DNA of 14,886 bases from positions 1-14,886 of the forward strand of contig JAKPBM010000320.1 in assembly GCA_029778935.1 (NCBI GenBank), in the 5' to 3' direction. Source of the DNA: Bacillota bacterium. Lineage in GTDB: Bacteria > Bacillota > Clostridia > Oscillospirales > QAMX01. A program made the translations under genes and the position numbers. Below, piece after piece: positions 8,058 to 14,572 of the stretch (positions within the stretch are counted from its first letter, which is position 1; each line of letters begins with the position of its first letter). Below the pieces are notes generated by a model. The model did not search any database. It was not told where the DNA came from and worked only from the letters and a program-made list of their open reading frames with translations.

Positions 8058-9119
8058 TTATCGGGCCATTTTAATGCGCTTCTCCATGAGGTCGTAATTG
8101 GTGGCAAAGGCCAGGGCCGTCTCCTTGGAGATGCGGTTCGCTTCAAACAGGGCGAAAATGCTGCTGTCCATGCTGATCATCCCCTCGTTGGGCGAGGAGT
8201 GGATCACGGAATCTAATTGGTGGGTTTTGCCTTCCCGGATCATATGGCGCACGGCGCTGCTGGCCGTCATGATTTCAAACACGGGGATCACCGTCCCGTC
8301 CAGAGCGGGAATCAGCTGCTGGGAGATGACGGCTTCCAGCACCATGGCCAGCTGAATGCGAATCTGCCGCTGCTGCTCGGCGGGGAACACGTCGATTACG
8401 CGGTCAATGGTGTTGGCCGCGCCCACCGTGTGGAGGGTGGAAAGGACCAGATGGCCCGTTTCCGCCGCCGTCATGGCCGTGGCGATGGTGTTGTAGTCCC
8501 GCATTTCGCCAATTAGTATGACGTCTATGGACTGCCGCAGCGCCGCCCGCAGGGCGTTCAGGTAGTTGTCCGTATCGGTGGCGATTTCCCGCTGGGTCAC
8601 GATGCTCTTTTTGTGCCGGTGCAGAAACTCGATGGGGTCTTCGATGGTGACGATGTGGCAGTTTCTTGTGGAGTTAATTTCGTCAATCATGCAGGTCAGC
8701 GTCGTCGTTTTGCCGCTGCCCGCAGAGCCGGTCACTAAAATCAGCCCCTTCTGCCGGTGGGCTAATGAAAGCACCGCTTCGGGGATGTTGAGCTTTTTTG
8801 GGTCCGGCAGCGAAAAGGGCACCACGCGGATGACCGCCGACATCGTGCCCCTTTGCTTAAACGCGCTGACGCGGAACCGCGCCAGCCCGGGAATGGACAG
8901 GGAAAAATCGTCGTCCCCTTTCTCCAGCAGCCGGTTGACAGGCCGGGCGTTGGCTGCCGTGTACAGGGCGTTAATGATGGCTGCCGAATCTTCGGGGGTG
9001 AGCACCTGCTCGTCCCTGCGGATAACCCCTTCGATTTTGTAGGAGATGGGCAAACCCGCGATGATAAAAATGTCCGAAGCGTTCAGCGCCACCGCCTGTT
9101 GTAAAACTTCCTGCAGCAT
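8058..9119 (-). CDS. pilT: PilT-like type IV pilus retraction ATPase
   Basis: This 353-residue cytoplasmic hexameric ATPase belongs to the PilT/PilB/GspE superfamily, whose PilT branch powers pilus retraction. An N-terminal PAS-like domain (about 1-100) starts LNASDIFIIAGLPI. The Walker A motif is GSAGSGKTT (131-139), the Asp box IEDPIEF (159-165), Walker B ILIGEMRD (201-208), and the His box STLHT (227-231). The stretch TAAETGHLVLSTLHT and the C-terminal VRHMIREGK (290-298, matching the AIRNLIRE motif of PilT) favour PilT over PilB. The PilB zinc-binding Cys motif and long N-terminal domain are absent. The start at ATG 9119 gives normal PilT length and has AAGGAG 6 nt upstream; the longer upstream frame covers the preceding gene. 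No assembly ATPase is in the window, so this protein may drive the whole neighbouring system (inference). Confidence 0.95.
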   Translation of the reverse strand: MLQEVLQQAVALNASDIFIIAGLPISYKIEGVIRRDEQVLTPEDSAAIINALYTAANARPVNRLLEKGDDDFSLSIPGLARFRVSAFKQRGTMSAVIRVVPFSLPDPKKLNIPEAVLSLAHRQKGLILVTGSAGSGKTTTLTCMIDEINSTRNCHIVTIEDPIEFLHRHKKSIVTQREIATDTDNYLNALRAALRQSIDVILIGEMRDYNTIATAMTAAETGHLVLSTLHTVGAANTIDRVIDVFPAEQQRQIRIQLAMVLEAVISQQLIPALDGTVIPVFEIMTASSAVRHMIREGKTHQLDSVIHSSPNEGMISMDSSIFALFEANRISKETALAFATNYDLMEKRIKMAR

Positions 9120-9125
9120 TTTGAT

Positions 9126-9131
9126 CTCCTT
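9126..9131 (-). promoter_or_regulatory. Ribosome binding site fixing the pilT start
   Basis: AAGGAG lies 6 nt before the ATG at 9119. The open frame extends 79 codons further upstream, but that stretch is antisense-frame material inside the preceding gene, so 9119 is the start. Confidence 0.85.
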
Positions 9132-9151
9132 TATCTCTCTTTCTCTTTTTG

Positions 9152-9179
9152 AGTATAGCCAATCAATCGATGATTTCAA
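9152..9179 (-). promoter_or_regulatory. Candidate internal promoter for pilT and downstream genes
   Basis: On the - strand, TTGAAA (9174-9179) and TATACT (9152-9157) are separated by 16 nt, close to a sigma-A promoter. The -35 lies in the last codons of the preceding gene. It would give a leader of about 25 nt containing the pilT ribosome site. This is seen by eye only. Confidence 0.4.
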
Positions 9180-9645
9180 CCAAATCGCCGCCGGGGACGG
9201 TCTCCTCTTCCTCGGTGTACATGGCGGTTTTCCACTGCGAAATAGCCGAGCGGATGTTCCCATCCCACCCGTCGGCAAAGGAAAGGACGACCTTTGTCGT
9301 TGCTTCCCCGTAGGAAACCTCATAGGAAATAGACACGGCAAAACCGTCCCGCGCAACGGTCACGGGCAGGGATGCCAAAAGCCTGTCCGCCTCGCCGCCC
9401 CACTCGGATACGGGCATCGGTTTCAACGGCAAAAGGGCGGAGTCTATCTCCGCCAGCAAAGCTTCGGCGGCCTGCTCCGCTTTGTGCCGGGCCTTAAGGG
9501 TATTTTCCTGCCGCAAGACCATGCGCCGGTCGGCCCGGGCGGACACAAGCGACAGCACCGAAAATATAACAAGGGAGAGAACGGCAAAAATCACCAAAAC
9601 GGAGCTTCCGCCCACATTGATGACGGCGCTTTTCGACCGCTTCAT
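9163..9645 (-). CDS. Small single-pass membrane protein of the pilus-like cluster (160 aa)
   Basis: Function unknown. A short basic N-terminus (MKRSKSAVINVGG) leads into one membrane helix (about 14-35, SSVLVIFAVLSLVIFSVLSL). A charged, helical, probably extracytoplasmic stalk follows (SARADRRM to about residue 70), then a beta-rich C-terminal part. This N-terminal-helix layout is like pilins and minor pseudopilins. However, no Gly followed by Phe and Glu at +5 is present, so it is not a classical prepilin. I recall similar proteins (a helix ending near SARAD) beside GspF/PilT genes in clostridia, but without searching this is only an impression. The ATG at 9645 has AAGGAGG 6 nt upstream. The gene lies 35 nt after the 151-residue gene and 43 nt before pilT. 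Confidence 0.85.
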   Translation of the reverse strand: MKRSKSAVINVGGSSVLVIFAVLSLVIFSVLSLVSARADRRMVLRQENTLKARHKAEQAAEALLAEIDSALLPLKPMPVSEWGGEADRLLASLPVTVARDGFAVSISYEVSYGEATTKVVLSFADGWDGNIRSAISQWKTAMYTEEEETVPGGDLVEIID

Positions 9646-9680
9646 ATTCTCTCCCTCCTTATTGACGAGTATGAATCCTT

Positions 9681-10136
9681 TTAGTTCCCGGCCGCATGAA
9701 TGCTGACATAACGCGTGGCTTCCGTTTCCGAAAGGATTTCGCCTTTATCGTTTTCCACGCGGATGGCGGCCGTATAGACCTTCCCCGCGGGCGTGCTGCT
9801 TTCCGAGAAGGCGACCAGCAGCGTCAACTCGTCCTGCTGTTTGGCGTACACGCCGTTTTCCCCGGTAAGGCCCAGTAAGGACACCACCGTTTCCGGGCGG
9901 TCGGCGGCGTATTTGGCCGCTTCGTAGGCGTTTTCCGCCAGAAGCAGCGCCGCCTGCTTTTGGGTTGCCTCTCTGGAAACCGTGTAGGCGCGGACAAACA
10001 CCATGGCCGTAATCGTCGCCGCTATGAGGAAAAAGAGCAGCATCATCATAAGCTCCGCCATAAAGGCCAGAGACTTGCCCGTGGTGTATGCAGGTTTTAC
10101 CCGAAGGTGCTCCGCCGGAAGGTACCAACGTATCAT
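9681..10136 (-). CDS. Small single-pass membrane protein, pilin/TadE-like layout (151 aa)
   Basis: Function unknown; best guess is a pilin-like subunit of the neighbouring system. After 20 residues (ending TTG) comes KSLAFMAELMMMLL, and a membrane helix covers about 27-50. A helical stretch (REATQKQAALLLAENAYEAAKYA) and a beta-rich end follow. The Glu at residue 28 inside the start of the helix recalls prepilins and TadE proteins. If cut before F25, though, Glu would sit at +4 rather than +5, and the residue at -1 would be Ala. The start at ATG 10136 is chosen because AGGGGG (10143-10148) lies 6 nt upstream. The longer upstream frame runs through the previous gene and lacks a site. The gap from the preceding stop is 10 nt, so the genes are co-transcribed. 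Confidence 0.83.
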   Translation of the reverse strand: MIRWYLPAEHLRVKPAYTTGKSLAFMAELMMMLLFFLIAATITAMVFVRAYTVSREATQKQAALLLAENAYEAAKYAADRPETVVSLLGLTGENGVYAKQQDELTLLVAFSESSTPAGKVYTAAIRVENDKGEILSETEATRYVSIHAAGN

Positions 10137-10142
10137 ACCGAT

Positions 10143-10148
10143 CCCCCT
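10143..10148 (-). promoter_or_regulatory. Ribosome binding site fixing the 151-aa protein start
   Basis: AGGGGG lies 6 nt before ATG 10136. It overlaps the TAG stop of the gene before (10147-10149), which suggests translational coupling and rejects the longer upstream frame. Confidence 0.7.
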
Positions 10149-10638
10149 ACTGCCCGGAGGCACGTAAATACACAAAAGCGCTGTTTTCCGCCCCGTCGGA
10201 CGTTGCAATCTCAATACAAAGCAGCCCGGGGGCAACTTCCGAGATTTTGAGTTTTGCCAAAGGGAACACCGGCTGCCCAAACTCCAGCCCGACGCTGGCC
10301 CCGGGCAGAGCCGTCAGCTCGCACAGGTAGCCGTTATAGGTATATATCTTCGTCTGAATCACGCGGCCGCCGAAATCCTGGTCGAGGCAGAGCACGTCCC
10401 CTTCCTCCCCCGGCTCCACGTAGACAGCGCCGGAAGCGTCGGCGTTTTTGATGCGGCCTTCCAGGTACACAAGCGGCACGTGGGTATCGAAAAACTTGTC
10501 CGAGTCTTTGACAATGTTCTTATACGCCCGGGCGCCAAACAGCGTGTAAAGCAGCGCGGACACGGCGAAGACGCAAAACAGCGTCAAAACGAGCATGACC
10601 GTCAGCCAGGAAGCGGCTCTGTGCCTGCCGATTTTCAT
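10147..10638 (-). CDS. Small single-pass membrane protein, DUF4860-like (163 aa)
   Basis: Function unknown. A basic N-terminus (MKIGRHRAASW) precedes a membrane helix at about 11-36 (LTVMLVLTLFCVFAVSALLYTLFGARAYKNIV in part). The rest is predicted extracytoplasmic and beta-rich (GAVYVEPGEEGDVLCL, IYTYNGYLCELTAL). The pattern of an FGARAYKNIV-type end to the helix, then a region with LEGRIKNAD, resembles DUF4860 as I recall it: small proteins encoded next to GspF-like and PilT-like genes in clostridia. No classical prepilin cleavage site is visible. The ATG at 10638 overlaps the previous gene's stop by one base (TAATG), so translation is coupled. Position between the platform protein and the ATPase argues for a structural or pseudopilin-like role (inference). 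Confidence 0.82.
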   Translation of the reverse strand: MKIGRHRAASWLTVMLVLTLFCVFAVSALLYTLFGARAYKNIVKDSDKFFDTHVPLVYLEGRIKNADASGAVYVEPGEEGDVLCLDQDFGGRVIQTKIYTYNGYLCELTALPGASVGLEFGQPVFPLAKLKISEVAPGLLCIEIATSDGAENSAFVYLRASGQ

Positions 10639-10976
10639 TATCGCCAGCCTCCCGAATCATCCACCCGCAGCACCGAAATCTTCGGCGCGATGTTGTTGCC
10701 GTGCCGCTCGTATTCGACCAAAAACACATCCCGGTCGATCTGCAGCCCGTAGACTTCTTCCATATACTCCAGGGAAGGCGGGTACCTTCCCTCCATGGCA
10801 TAGCAGTGGATGGCCGCGCGCCAGACGGCGTTGCGGATTCTTTCTTCCTGCCGCGCCTTTTCGCAGGGGCCAGGCTTGGCCGAAAGGTAAAAGAGCATGC
10901 CCAGACAGACGGCAAACACCGCCAGTGATATCAGCCACGGCCTAAGCGTATCCTTTTGCTTCATAATCTTCTTCAT
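10638..10976 (-). CDS. Small single-pass membrane protein of the pilus-like cluster (112 aa)
   Basis: Function unknown. One N-terminal membrane helix (about 14-31, WLISLAVFAVCLGMLFYL) follows a lysine-rich start. A soluble part follows, with a helix (EERIRNAVWRAAIHCYAMEG) and then RYPPSLEYMEEVYGLQID. The phrase YAMEGRYPPSLEYM is reminiscent of the GRYP loop of GspG/type IV pilins (for example AYYADTGRYP). So this may be a highly derived pseudopilin without the usual FTLIE signal (inference). The ATG at 10976 has GGGGG about 8 nt upstream; ATG 10964 is an alternative. It starts 12 nt after the GspF stop and overlaps the next gene by one base. Confidence 0.82.
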   Translation of the reverse strand: MKKIMKQKDTLRPWLISLAVFAVCLGMLFYLSAKPGPCEKARQEERIRNAVWRAAIHCYAMEGRYPPSLEYMEEVYGLQIDRDVFLVEYERHGNNIAPKISVLRVDDSGGWR

Positions 10977-10988
10977 GCCGGCCGCCCC

Positions 10989-12026
10989 CTAACCGATGGA
11001 GGACATAACGCCCAGAAGCGGCAGCAGCACGGAAAGCAGTATCAATCCCACCAGCGCCGAAAGCAGCGTGACCAGCAGCGGCTCCACCAGCGAAATCATC
11101 TGGTTGGCCACCATCTCCGCTTCCTCATCCAGATTGTCCGCCAGCTGGGCAAGAACGCTGTCCGTCTGTCCGGCTTTCATGCCCACGGCCAGCATGTTGG
11201 CCTGCAACGGGGTTAAAATCCCCGCGTCGCCTAAAGCCCTGGCTAACGTCGCGCCCTGCTTCATGGCCGTCTGGGCTTCCTTGAGTTTTTTCAGGATGGC
11301 CTTATGGGTCGTCATGGTTTCGGCCACTTCCACCGCCTCATCGGTGTTTTTGCCCGATGCCATGGCCAGCGCCAGGGAGGAAGCAAGCCGCCCGACGGAG
11401 ATTTTTTCATATAACCGTCTGGTCAGAAAGCTTCTTTCCAGAAAGCCCTGCCAAACGCTTGCCCCGCGCCGGGCAAGCAAAATTACCAGTACCGCCGCGG
11501 CGCAGATAGCCAGCAAGATCACCAGCGCCGCGCCGGCCCACCGGCCGAGCCGCAGAAACACGGCGGAAACACCCGTCATTTCCATGCCCAGCTCGGCAAA
11601 GACCCGATTAAAAATCGGCAGAACCTCGGTAATGAGCACAAACAGCACCGCCGCCAGCATCCCTGCCAGCACGGCGGGGTACAGCAGCGTGTTGCGGATA
11701 ATCCGCCGGTTGGCCGCCTCCTGGGCGTAATACTCCGACAGACGGCGGCAGACCTCGTCCAGCCGGCCCGTCATTTCGCCCACAGCCACCATGCGCACGG
11801 CATAGTCCCGGAAACAGCCGCTGTTTCCCAGCGCCTGGTGCAGGGGCATCCGAAGCTCGGTGACTTCGGATTCCATTTTCTCGTAAAAACTGTCGTTCAC
11901 TCCGTCCCGAAGCAGGCCGATGCCTTCCTGCAGGGAAATGCCCGCGTCCAGCACCATGCCCAGACGCCCGAAAAAAGCGGCGGTTTCCTCCGCCGTAAAG
12001 CGGCGGACTTTCTGCTTTTTGCTCAT
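10989..12026 (-). CDS. GspF/PilC-type inner-membrane platform protein (T2SSF family)
   Basis: A 345-residue polytopic membrane protein of the type II secretion F/PilC/ComGB family. It forms the membrane platform that links the cytoplasmic ATPase to pilin assembly. Two T2SSF repeats are visible. The first is FFGRLGMVLDAGISLQEGI (about 18-36) with VGEMTGRLDEV (82-92). The second is SLALAMASGKNTDEAVE, with MLAVGMKAGQTDSVLAQLADNLDEE. Membrane segments fall near 115-140, 163-192 and 315-340, the expected topology, and length is near normal. The start ATG 12026 follows AAAGGAGG (12034-12041) by 7 nt; a TTG seven codons upstream is rejected. Only 13 nt separate it from the transglutaminase stop, and its ribosome site overlaps that stop. 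Sequence alone does not say whether it serves a pilus, secretion or DNA uptake. Confidence 0.93.
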   Translation of the reverse strand: MSKKQKVRRFTAEETAAFFGRLGMVLDAGISLQEGIGLLRDGVNDSFYEKMESEVTELRMPLHQALGNSGCFRDYAVRMVAVGEMTGRLDEVCRRLSEYYAQEAANRRIIRNTLLYPAVLAGMLAAVLFVLITEVLPIFNRVFAELGMEMTGVSAVFLRLGRWAGAALVILLAICAAAVLVILLARRGASVWQGFLERSFLTRRLYEKISVGRLASSLALAMASGKNTDEAVEVAETMTTHKAILKKLKEAQTAMKQGATLARALGDAGILTPLQANMLAVGMKAGQTDSVLAQLADNLDEEAEMVANQMISLVEPLLVTLLSALVGLILLSVLLPLLGVMSSIG

Positions 12027-12033
12027 GGGTTCG

Positions 12034-12041
12034 CCTCCTTT
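12034..12041 (-). promoter_or_regulatory. Ribosome binding site of the gspF-like gene, overlapping the upstream stop codon
   Basis: AAAGGAGG lies 7 nt before ATG 12026 and shares bases with the TAA stop (12040-12042) of the transglutaminase gene. It decides the start against the upstream TTG and implies translational coupling. Confidence 0.85.
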
Positions 12042-13413
12042 ACTCAAATGAGGACGCTGTGTATTGATACCCTCTGGTGTGATACTCCAAATCTCCGGCG
12101 GCGTAGGTGGGGTCTATCCGCGTCCAGGCCCCCGCTTTGACCGAAAGCCCACCCGGCAGGGTGCCGCCCGTTTCGCAGTAGACTTCTACCCAGGCGTGGT
12201 ACGACGGCCCGCTGCCCGTGTTCACGTAGCCTTTCACCAGCCGCGCCGGTATGCCGAAAGAGCGCAGCATGGCCGCCATGAGAGAGGCATAGTCGTAGCA
12301 GATGCCTTTTTTGCTGGACAACGTGGCGTCGGGCGACGGGATATACTGGGTCAGCCGCCCTTCCAAAACGTCTTTGGCCCTGTTGTTATCGTAGGAAATG
12401 TTCTTGGCAATCCAGGCGTAGATTTTTTCCAGCACTTCAAAGTCGGATGCGCTGTCTTGGGCGATGTCCGCGGCTTTCGTCACCGCGCTGGACGACGACG
12501 TGAAGTACACCGTCTGCGTCGGCACCACGTAGGGCCCGTTGGCGCTTTTCAGGCTCACCTGGGTTTCAAAGGCCAGGGCGACGGCGTAGCTGGTGCCCTC
12601 CACCTGCTCGTAGACGGTGATTTTGTACGTGCCGCTGCCGTAGGTCAGCGGGAACACCTCGTACTTCTGCCGCTGGATCAGGTCGTAAGTCATGTTTTTA
12701 TCGCCCATGGCGATGCGGACTTTGACCCGCTTGGTCGTGTTCTGGTTGTATTTGACGCTCACATACCCGTCGGCTGCGTTGCTGTAATCCACCGTGGCGT
12801 AGACGTTGGCCTGCACATTCGTGCCCGGCTGCGTTGGGGTTTTAGTTTTCTGCTGCAAAGAGGGCTTGGCCGGGGCCGTGGTGGCCGGCGGCTGGGTCGT
12901 TCCCGGCGCGGTTACCGTTGTGCTGGGCCTTGTCGTTGTCTTCGGAGCCGTCGTGGTGGTTTGTGACAACCTTGGATGGGTGGTGGTAGTAGGTGTGGTT
13001 ACTTTCGTTGTGGTCGAGAAGGCAGGCGGCGCGGATGTTTCCGTTGTGCTTGTAACCGTTTCAGGCGGAATCGGCCATGTCACCCCCCAGGGAATGGACT
13101 CGGAGGGCGGTGAGGAGCTTCCACCAATCGGGAAAGGTGCCTGTTCGACGGTTTCGGCAGAAGTACTGTCGAAAGTTGACGCAGGCGGATCAGACGTCGG
13201 CGCGGTGTAGGTATCCGACGTGCTTTCCTCGCTTGGCGGTGTGGTTACATGGGTTGCGTCCGTGTCGTGGGAGTCCCCACGCGTTTCGGTGGGCGTTGTG
13301 TTACCGGAAGTAACTCCCGGCTGCTTGGTAACGGGATGACAGGCAACGCAGATCATCTGAAGCGCGATTAGGACCCACGACAGTTTCCGCAAAGAGTGTT
13401 TGCGATTTGTCAT
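12040..13413 (-). CDS. Lipoprotein with Thr/Pro-rich linker and transglutaminase-like domain
   Basis: A 457-residue predicted surface lipoprotein. An N-terminal signal (MTNRKHSLRK, then a hydrophobic stretch) ends at C25 in ICVAC, a lipobox with an unusual Cys at -3. Residues about 32-195 form a low-complexity Thr/Ser/Pro linker. A beta-rich region (about 200-300) precedes a transglutaminase-core domain (about 320-440). Its Cys-His-Asp triad is complete: C372 in KGICYDYASLM, H406 in SYHAWVEVY, D434 in TRIDPTY. Family members are cysteine proteases, amidases or cross-linking enzymes; which applies is unknown. The fit to bacterial Transglut_core proteins is good. The ATG at 13413 has AAAGG 7 nt upstream. 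It heads the pilus-like genes with only 13 nt to gspF, which suggests a shared job at the cell surface (inference). About 90 nt separate it from the HD gene upstream. Confidence 0.9.
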   Translation of the reverse strand: MTNRKHSLRKLSWVLIALQMICVACHPVTKQPGVTSGNTTPTETRGDSHDTDATHVTTPPSEESTSDTYTAPTSDPPASTFDSTSAETVEQAPFPIGGSSSPPSESIPWGVTWPIPPETVTSTTETSAPPAFSTTTKVTTPTTTTHPRLSQTTTTAPKTTTRPSTTVTAPGTTQPPATTAPAKPSLQQKTKTPTQPGTNVQANVYATVDYSNAADGYVSVKYNQNTTKRVKVRIAMGDKNMTYDLIQRQKYEVFPLTYGSGTYKITVYEQVEGTSYAVALAFETQVSLKSANGPYVVPTQTVYFTSSSSAVTKAADIAQDSASDFEVLEKIYAWIAKNISYDNNRAKDVLEGRLTQYIPSPDATLSSKKGICYDYASLMAAMLRSFGIPARLVKGYVNTGSGPSYHAWVEVYCETGGTLPGGLSVKAGAWTRIDPTYAAGDLEYHTRGYQYTASSFE

Positions 13414-13502
13414 AGTTCCGCCTTTCCCCGATCGTGATGGCAGAAACCTGCCGGTACCATATAGGGAATGCCGCTAGCTCCCGGGTTGGACACGGTGCAG
13501 TT

Positions 13503-14090
13503 TTATTCCAGGAGCGCCGTTTCCTCGGCTATCTGCTTTTCGCAGCTTCGCATGGCCAAAATGGTCAGTTCCATAAGTTTATCCAGTTCCCAGCCCAGCA
13601 TTTCCGCCCCCCGGGCAATCACTTCCCGGGAACAGCCGGCGGCAAAGCTGGGGGTTTTGAACTTCTTTTTGAGCGATTTAACTTCCATGTCCTGCACACT
13701 GCCCGACGGGCGCATTTTCGCCGCCGCGCCGATGAGCCCCGTAAGCTCGTCCACGGCAAAGAGGACTTTTTCCATCTCGTGCTCGGGCGCGATGTCCACG
13801 GTTATGCCGTAGCCGTGGCTGCACACGGCGCGGATCACGTCCTCGCCGACGCCGGCGTTTCGCAGAAGTTCCGGCGCGGCTTTGCAATGCTGGTCGGGGT
13901 ACTGCTCGTAGTCGATGTCGTGGAGCAGGCCGACGACGCCCCAGAAATCCTCCTCGTCGGCGTAACCCAGCTCTTTTGCGAACCAGCGCATGACGCCTTC
14001 AACGGTCAGCGCGTGCTGAAGGTGGAATTTCTCCTTGTTGTACTTTTTCAGCAGTTCCCATGCGGTCGCACGGTCAATGGTAGTTCTCAT
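13503..14090 (-). CDS. HD-domain phosphohydrolase-like protein
   Basis: A 195-residue cytosolic protein of the HD superfamily, whose members are metal-dependent phosphohydrolases of nucleotides or related phosphate esters. The metal-site residues are H26 (HALTV), H57-D58 in VVGLLHDID, H92 (CSHGYG) and D114 (FAVDELTGL), so the HD site looks complete. The FAVDELTGLI motif is typical of short HD proteins annotated only as hydrolases; the substrate is unknown. I chose ATG 14090, with GAGGG 8 nt upstream, over a GTG at 14105. A strong promoter lies just upstream. The transglutaminase gene follows after about 90 nt with no convincing terminator between, so co-transcription with the pilus-like genes is possible but unproven. 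Confidence 0.9.
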   Translation of the reverse strand: MRTTIDRATAWELLKKYNKEKFHLQHALTVEGVMRWFAKELGYADEEDFWGVVGLLHDIDYEQYPDQHCKAAPELLRNAGVGEDVIRAVCSHGYGITVDIAPEHEMEKVLFAVDELTGLIGAAAKMRPSGSVQDMEVKSLKKKFKTPSFAAGCSREVIARGAEMLGWELDKLMELTILAMRSCEKQIAEETALLE

Positions 14091-14114
14091 CTGAAAATCC
14101 CTCACTTAAAAAAG

Positions 14115-14143
14115 ATTATAGCACATCCCTTCTTTGCTGTAAA
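14115..14143 (-). promoter_or_regulatory. Sigma-A-type promoter with extended -10 upstream of the HD gene
   Basis: On the - strand, TTTACA (14138-14143) and TATAAT (14115-14120) are spaced 17 nt apart, with a TG one base before the -10 (TGCTATAAT). The expected start of transcription is near 14108, leaving a leader of about 18 nt before ATG 14090. It is the best promoter in the window and may drive the long minus-strand array. Confidence 0.8.
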
Positions 14144-14277
14144 GAGAAGATATTTTCGGCGAAAGTTTCGGGATTTGCGCCCGTTTGCCTGGTTTTCAGG
14201 CGGAAAACCGGGCCGCCTGGGAAAAACTTCCCCGTCGGGATTGTAATGCTTTTTTAATAAAGACGTCATGAAAACAA
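14144..14277. other. Hairpin-rich intergenic stretch with no gene
   Basis: No open frame here is convincing. Several short, mutually exclusive inverted repeats are visible: GCCTG/CAGGC (14187-14201), GGTTTTC/GAAAACC (14191-14209) and CAGGCGG/CCGCCTG (14197-14219). It lies upstream of the HD promoter and beyond the OadG terminator. No known riboswitch or RNA family was recognised. Confidence 0.4.
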
Positions 14278-14309
14278 GAAACGGCAGACAGGATCCTGTC
14301 TGCCGTTTC
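14271..14309 (-). terminator. Intrinsic terminator of the decarboxylase subunit genes
   Basis: A perfect 32-nt palindrome (14278-14309, arms GAAACGGCAGACAG and its complement around GATC) is followed leftward by a T-rich tail (TTCTTGTTTT, to 14271). It lies about 50 nt past the OadG-like stop and fits a rho-independent terminator. Confidence 0.88.
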
Positions 14310-14362
14310 GTCGCTGTTTCCATCCGGAGCAAAATTGCCGCGCGGAGAAACAGGGGGAAAAC

Positions 14363-14557
14363 TTATTCGTCTTTATCTTTCTTTTCGCGGAACAGAACAA
14401 TCATGAGCCGGATAAACAGATACAGCACCACCAGCGCCATGAACACAAAGGCCAGGCCGTAGCCCATCAGCTGCAGGCCGTTGATCAAGGCCTGATCGGC
14501 CATCTCCTGGGTAATTCCGTTGGATGCGGCCGCGGCGATCAAGGATAACAGAGACAT
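14363..14557 (-). CDS. OadG-like small membrane subunit of a sodium-pumping decarboxylase
   Basis: A 64-residue protein with one membrane helix (about 29-54, LQLMGYGLAFVFMALVVLYLFIRLMIVLF in part) and a short charged tail (REKKDKDE). OadG-type (gamma or delta) subunits have this layout, and they anchor and assemble the biotin-dependent decarboxylase. The call rests on layout plus the beta-subunit gene directly before it. The start at ATG 14557 is preferred because AAGGAGG (14566-14572) is 8 nt upstream; ATG 14563 is only 2 nt from that site. The site overlaps the stop of the beta gene, so translation is probably coupled. The tail lacks the histidines seen in some OadG proteins. Confidence 0.8.
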   Translation of the reverse strand: MSLLSLIAAAASNGITQEMADQALINGLQLMGYGLAFVFMALVVLYLFIRLMIVLFREKKDKDE

Positions 14558-14565
14558 TGGCATTT

Positions 14566-14572
14566 CCTCCTT
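14566..14572 (-). promoter_or_regulatory. Ribosome binding site of the OadG-like gene
   Basis: AAGGAGG shares two bases with the TAA stop (14571-14573) of the beta-subunit gene. It lies 8 nt before ATG 14557 but only 2 nt before ATG 14563, which decides for the former. Confidence 0.75.

Noticed and set aside
10020..10085. Classical prepilin cleavage site in the 151-residue protein
   Set aside because: There is no Gly/Ala followed by Phe with Glu at +5; Glu would be at +4, or +8 from the nearest Gly. It is only pilin-like.
12806..13210. Plus-strand open frame encoding a Val/Gly-rich protein
   Set aside because: It is the complement of the Thr/Pro-codon repeats in the transglutaminase lipoprotein linker. 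It has no ribosome site and no family resemblance.
13439..13452. Small inverted repeat between the HD and transglutaminase genes as a terminator
   Set aside because: It has only five base pairs and no T run follows, so it does not support transcription ending here.
14268..14462. Short plus-strand open frame across the palindromic terminator
   Set aside because: It runs through the terminator and antisense to the OadG-like gene, with no plausible ribosome site or family.
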